Shown piece by piece: positions 63,799 to 64,000 of a DNA stretch of 64,000 nt. A model generated the notes under the pieces. It was not told the origin of the DNA. It did no database searches and was given only the letters and a program-made list of their open reading frames with translations. The DNA comes from DATAZK01 sp963731205 (lineage in GTDB: Bacteria > Actinomycetota > Actinomycetes > Frankiales > Frankiaceae). Position 1 is the first letter of the stretch; every line of letters starts with the position of its first letter. The translations under genes were made by a program, and so were the position numbers. The DNA lies in contig CAVSUJ010000002.1 of assembly GCA_963731205.1 (NCBI GenBank), positions 1,736,001 to 1,800,000 on the forward strand, read 5' to 3'.

Positions 63799-64000
63799 AG
63801 GCGGCGAGCGTGGCGGCGGTGGGCGCGCTCGCCGCGGGGGCAGCGGCAGGGGCGCTCGCCGAACGCCGGCTGGTGCGGCGGGAGGTGCGGCCGGCGCAGC
63901 CCGGGGTGGCTCTTCCGACGCTCTCCGGAACCCGTGAGGAGAGCGTCACCACCGACGACGGCGTGACGCTCGCCGTCCGCGAGAGCGGGGCCCCAGATGC
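63795..64000 (+). CDS. Start of a probable alpha/beta-fold hydrolase (cut by window end)
   Basis: GTG 63795 overlaps the alr stop by 4 bases. 68 codons are visible. An Ala/Gly-rich hydrophobic segment (about residues 3-22) forms a membrane anchor or signal, followed by ERRLVRREVRP and then VTTDDGVTLAVRESG, the beginning of an alpha/beta hydrolase domain. Actinobacteria often have such a gene after alr. The catalytic residues lie outside the window, so the family call is probable only. Confidence 0.65.
   Translation, partial: MKAASVAAVGALAAGAAAGALAERRLVRREVRPAQPGVALPTLSGTREESVTTDDGVTLAVRESGAPD

Overview
This window comes from a high-GC actinobacterium (Actinomycetota). It carries the core transcription and translation gene block of the chromosome, with GTG/TTG starts, NusG with an acidic N-terminal extension, an actinobacterial RpoB/RpoC pair, a HadA/HadB dehydratase pair and a complete Mce lipid-import cluster. 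The order tRNA-Thr, tRNA-Met, rpmG, hadA, hadB, tRNA-Trp, secE, nusG, rplK, rplA, rplJ, rplL matches the known mycobacterial arrangement. However hadC is absent and a peptidase plus an aminotransferase sit before tRNA-Trp. I infer a mycolate-free actinobacterium, perhaps near Frankiales, Geodermatophilales or Jatrophihabitantales; the sequence alone does not fix the genus.

Layout. 1-5515: the end of htpX, a CorA-type ion channel, a YajQ-family protein (reverse strand), tRNA-Tyr, a small membrane protein and a large GAF-GGDEF-EAL membrane protein. 5597-9933: tRNA-Thr, tRNA-Met, rpmG, hadA, hadB, an M1-type metallopeptidase lipoprotein, aspartate aminotransferase (reverse strand) and tRNA-Trp. 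10029-13756: secE, nusG, rplK, rplA, rplJ, rplL, closed by a strong intrinsic terminator. 14082-25607: an 11-gene mce block (mceG ATPase, two YrbE permeases, MceA to MceF, two Mce-associated membrane proteins), mostly joined by start/stop overlaps. 25822-33635: rpoB and rpoC behind a good sigma-70-type promoter and a long leader. 34096-38305: rpsL, rpsG, fusA, tuf. 38406-51568: the S10 and spc gene series followed by secY, adk and map. 51762-57492: infA, rpmJ, rpsM, rpsK, rpsD, rpoA, rplQ, truA, rplM, rpsI. 57540-64000: glmM, glmS, acpS, a bifunctional NAD(P)HX repair gene, alr and the start of a probable alpha/beta hydrolase.

The genes make ribosomes, RNA polymerase, translation factors and the Sec channel. 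The window ends in cell-wall precursor genes (glmM, glmS, alr), and a lipid transporter sits between rplL and rpoB. No CRISPR array, insertion sequence, prophage or integrative element is visible.

The main oddities are: rpsD is split by a one-base shift although S4 is normally essential; an 18-bp inverted repeat lies upstream of the mce block; MceG has an unusually long repetitive proline-rich tail; several ribosomal proteins (L4, S3, L17, L10, L29) carry long disordered tails; the GGDEF motif is altered to GNDEF in a protein with an intact EAL domain; and several ribosomal operon leaders hold uncharacterised hairpins. I did not find a clearly new multi-gene system. The best leads are the rpsD lesion and the mce control region.
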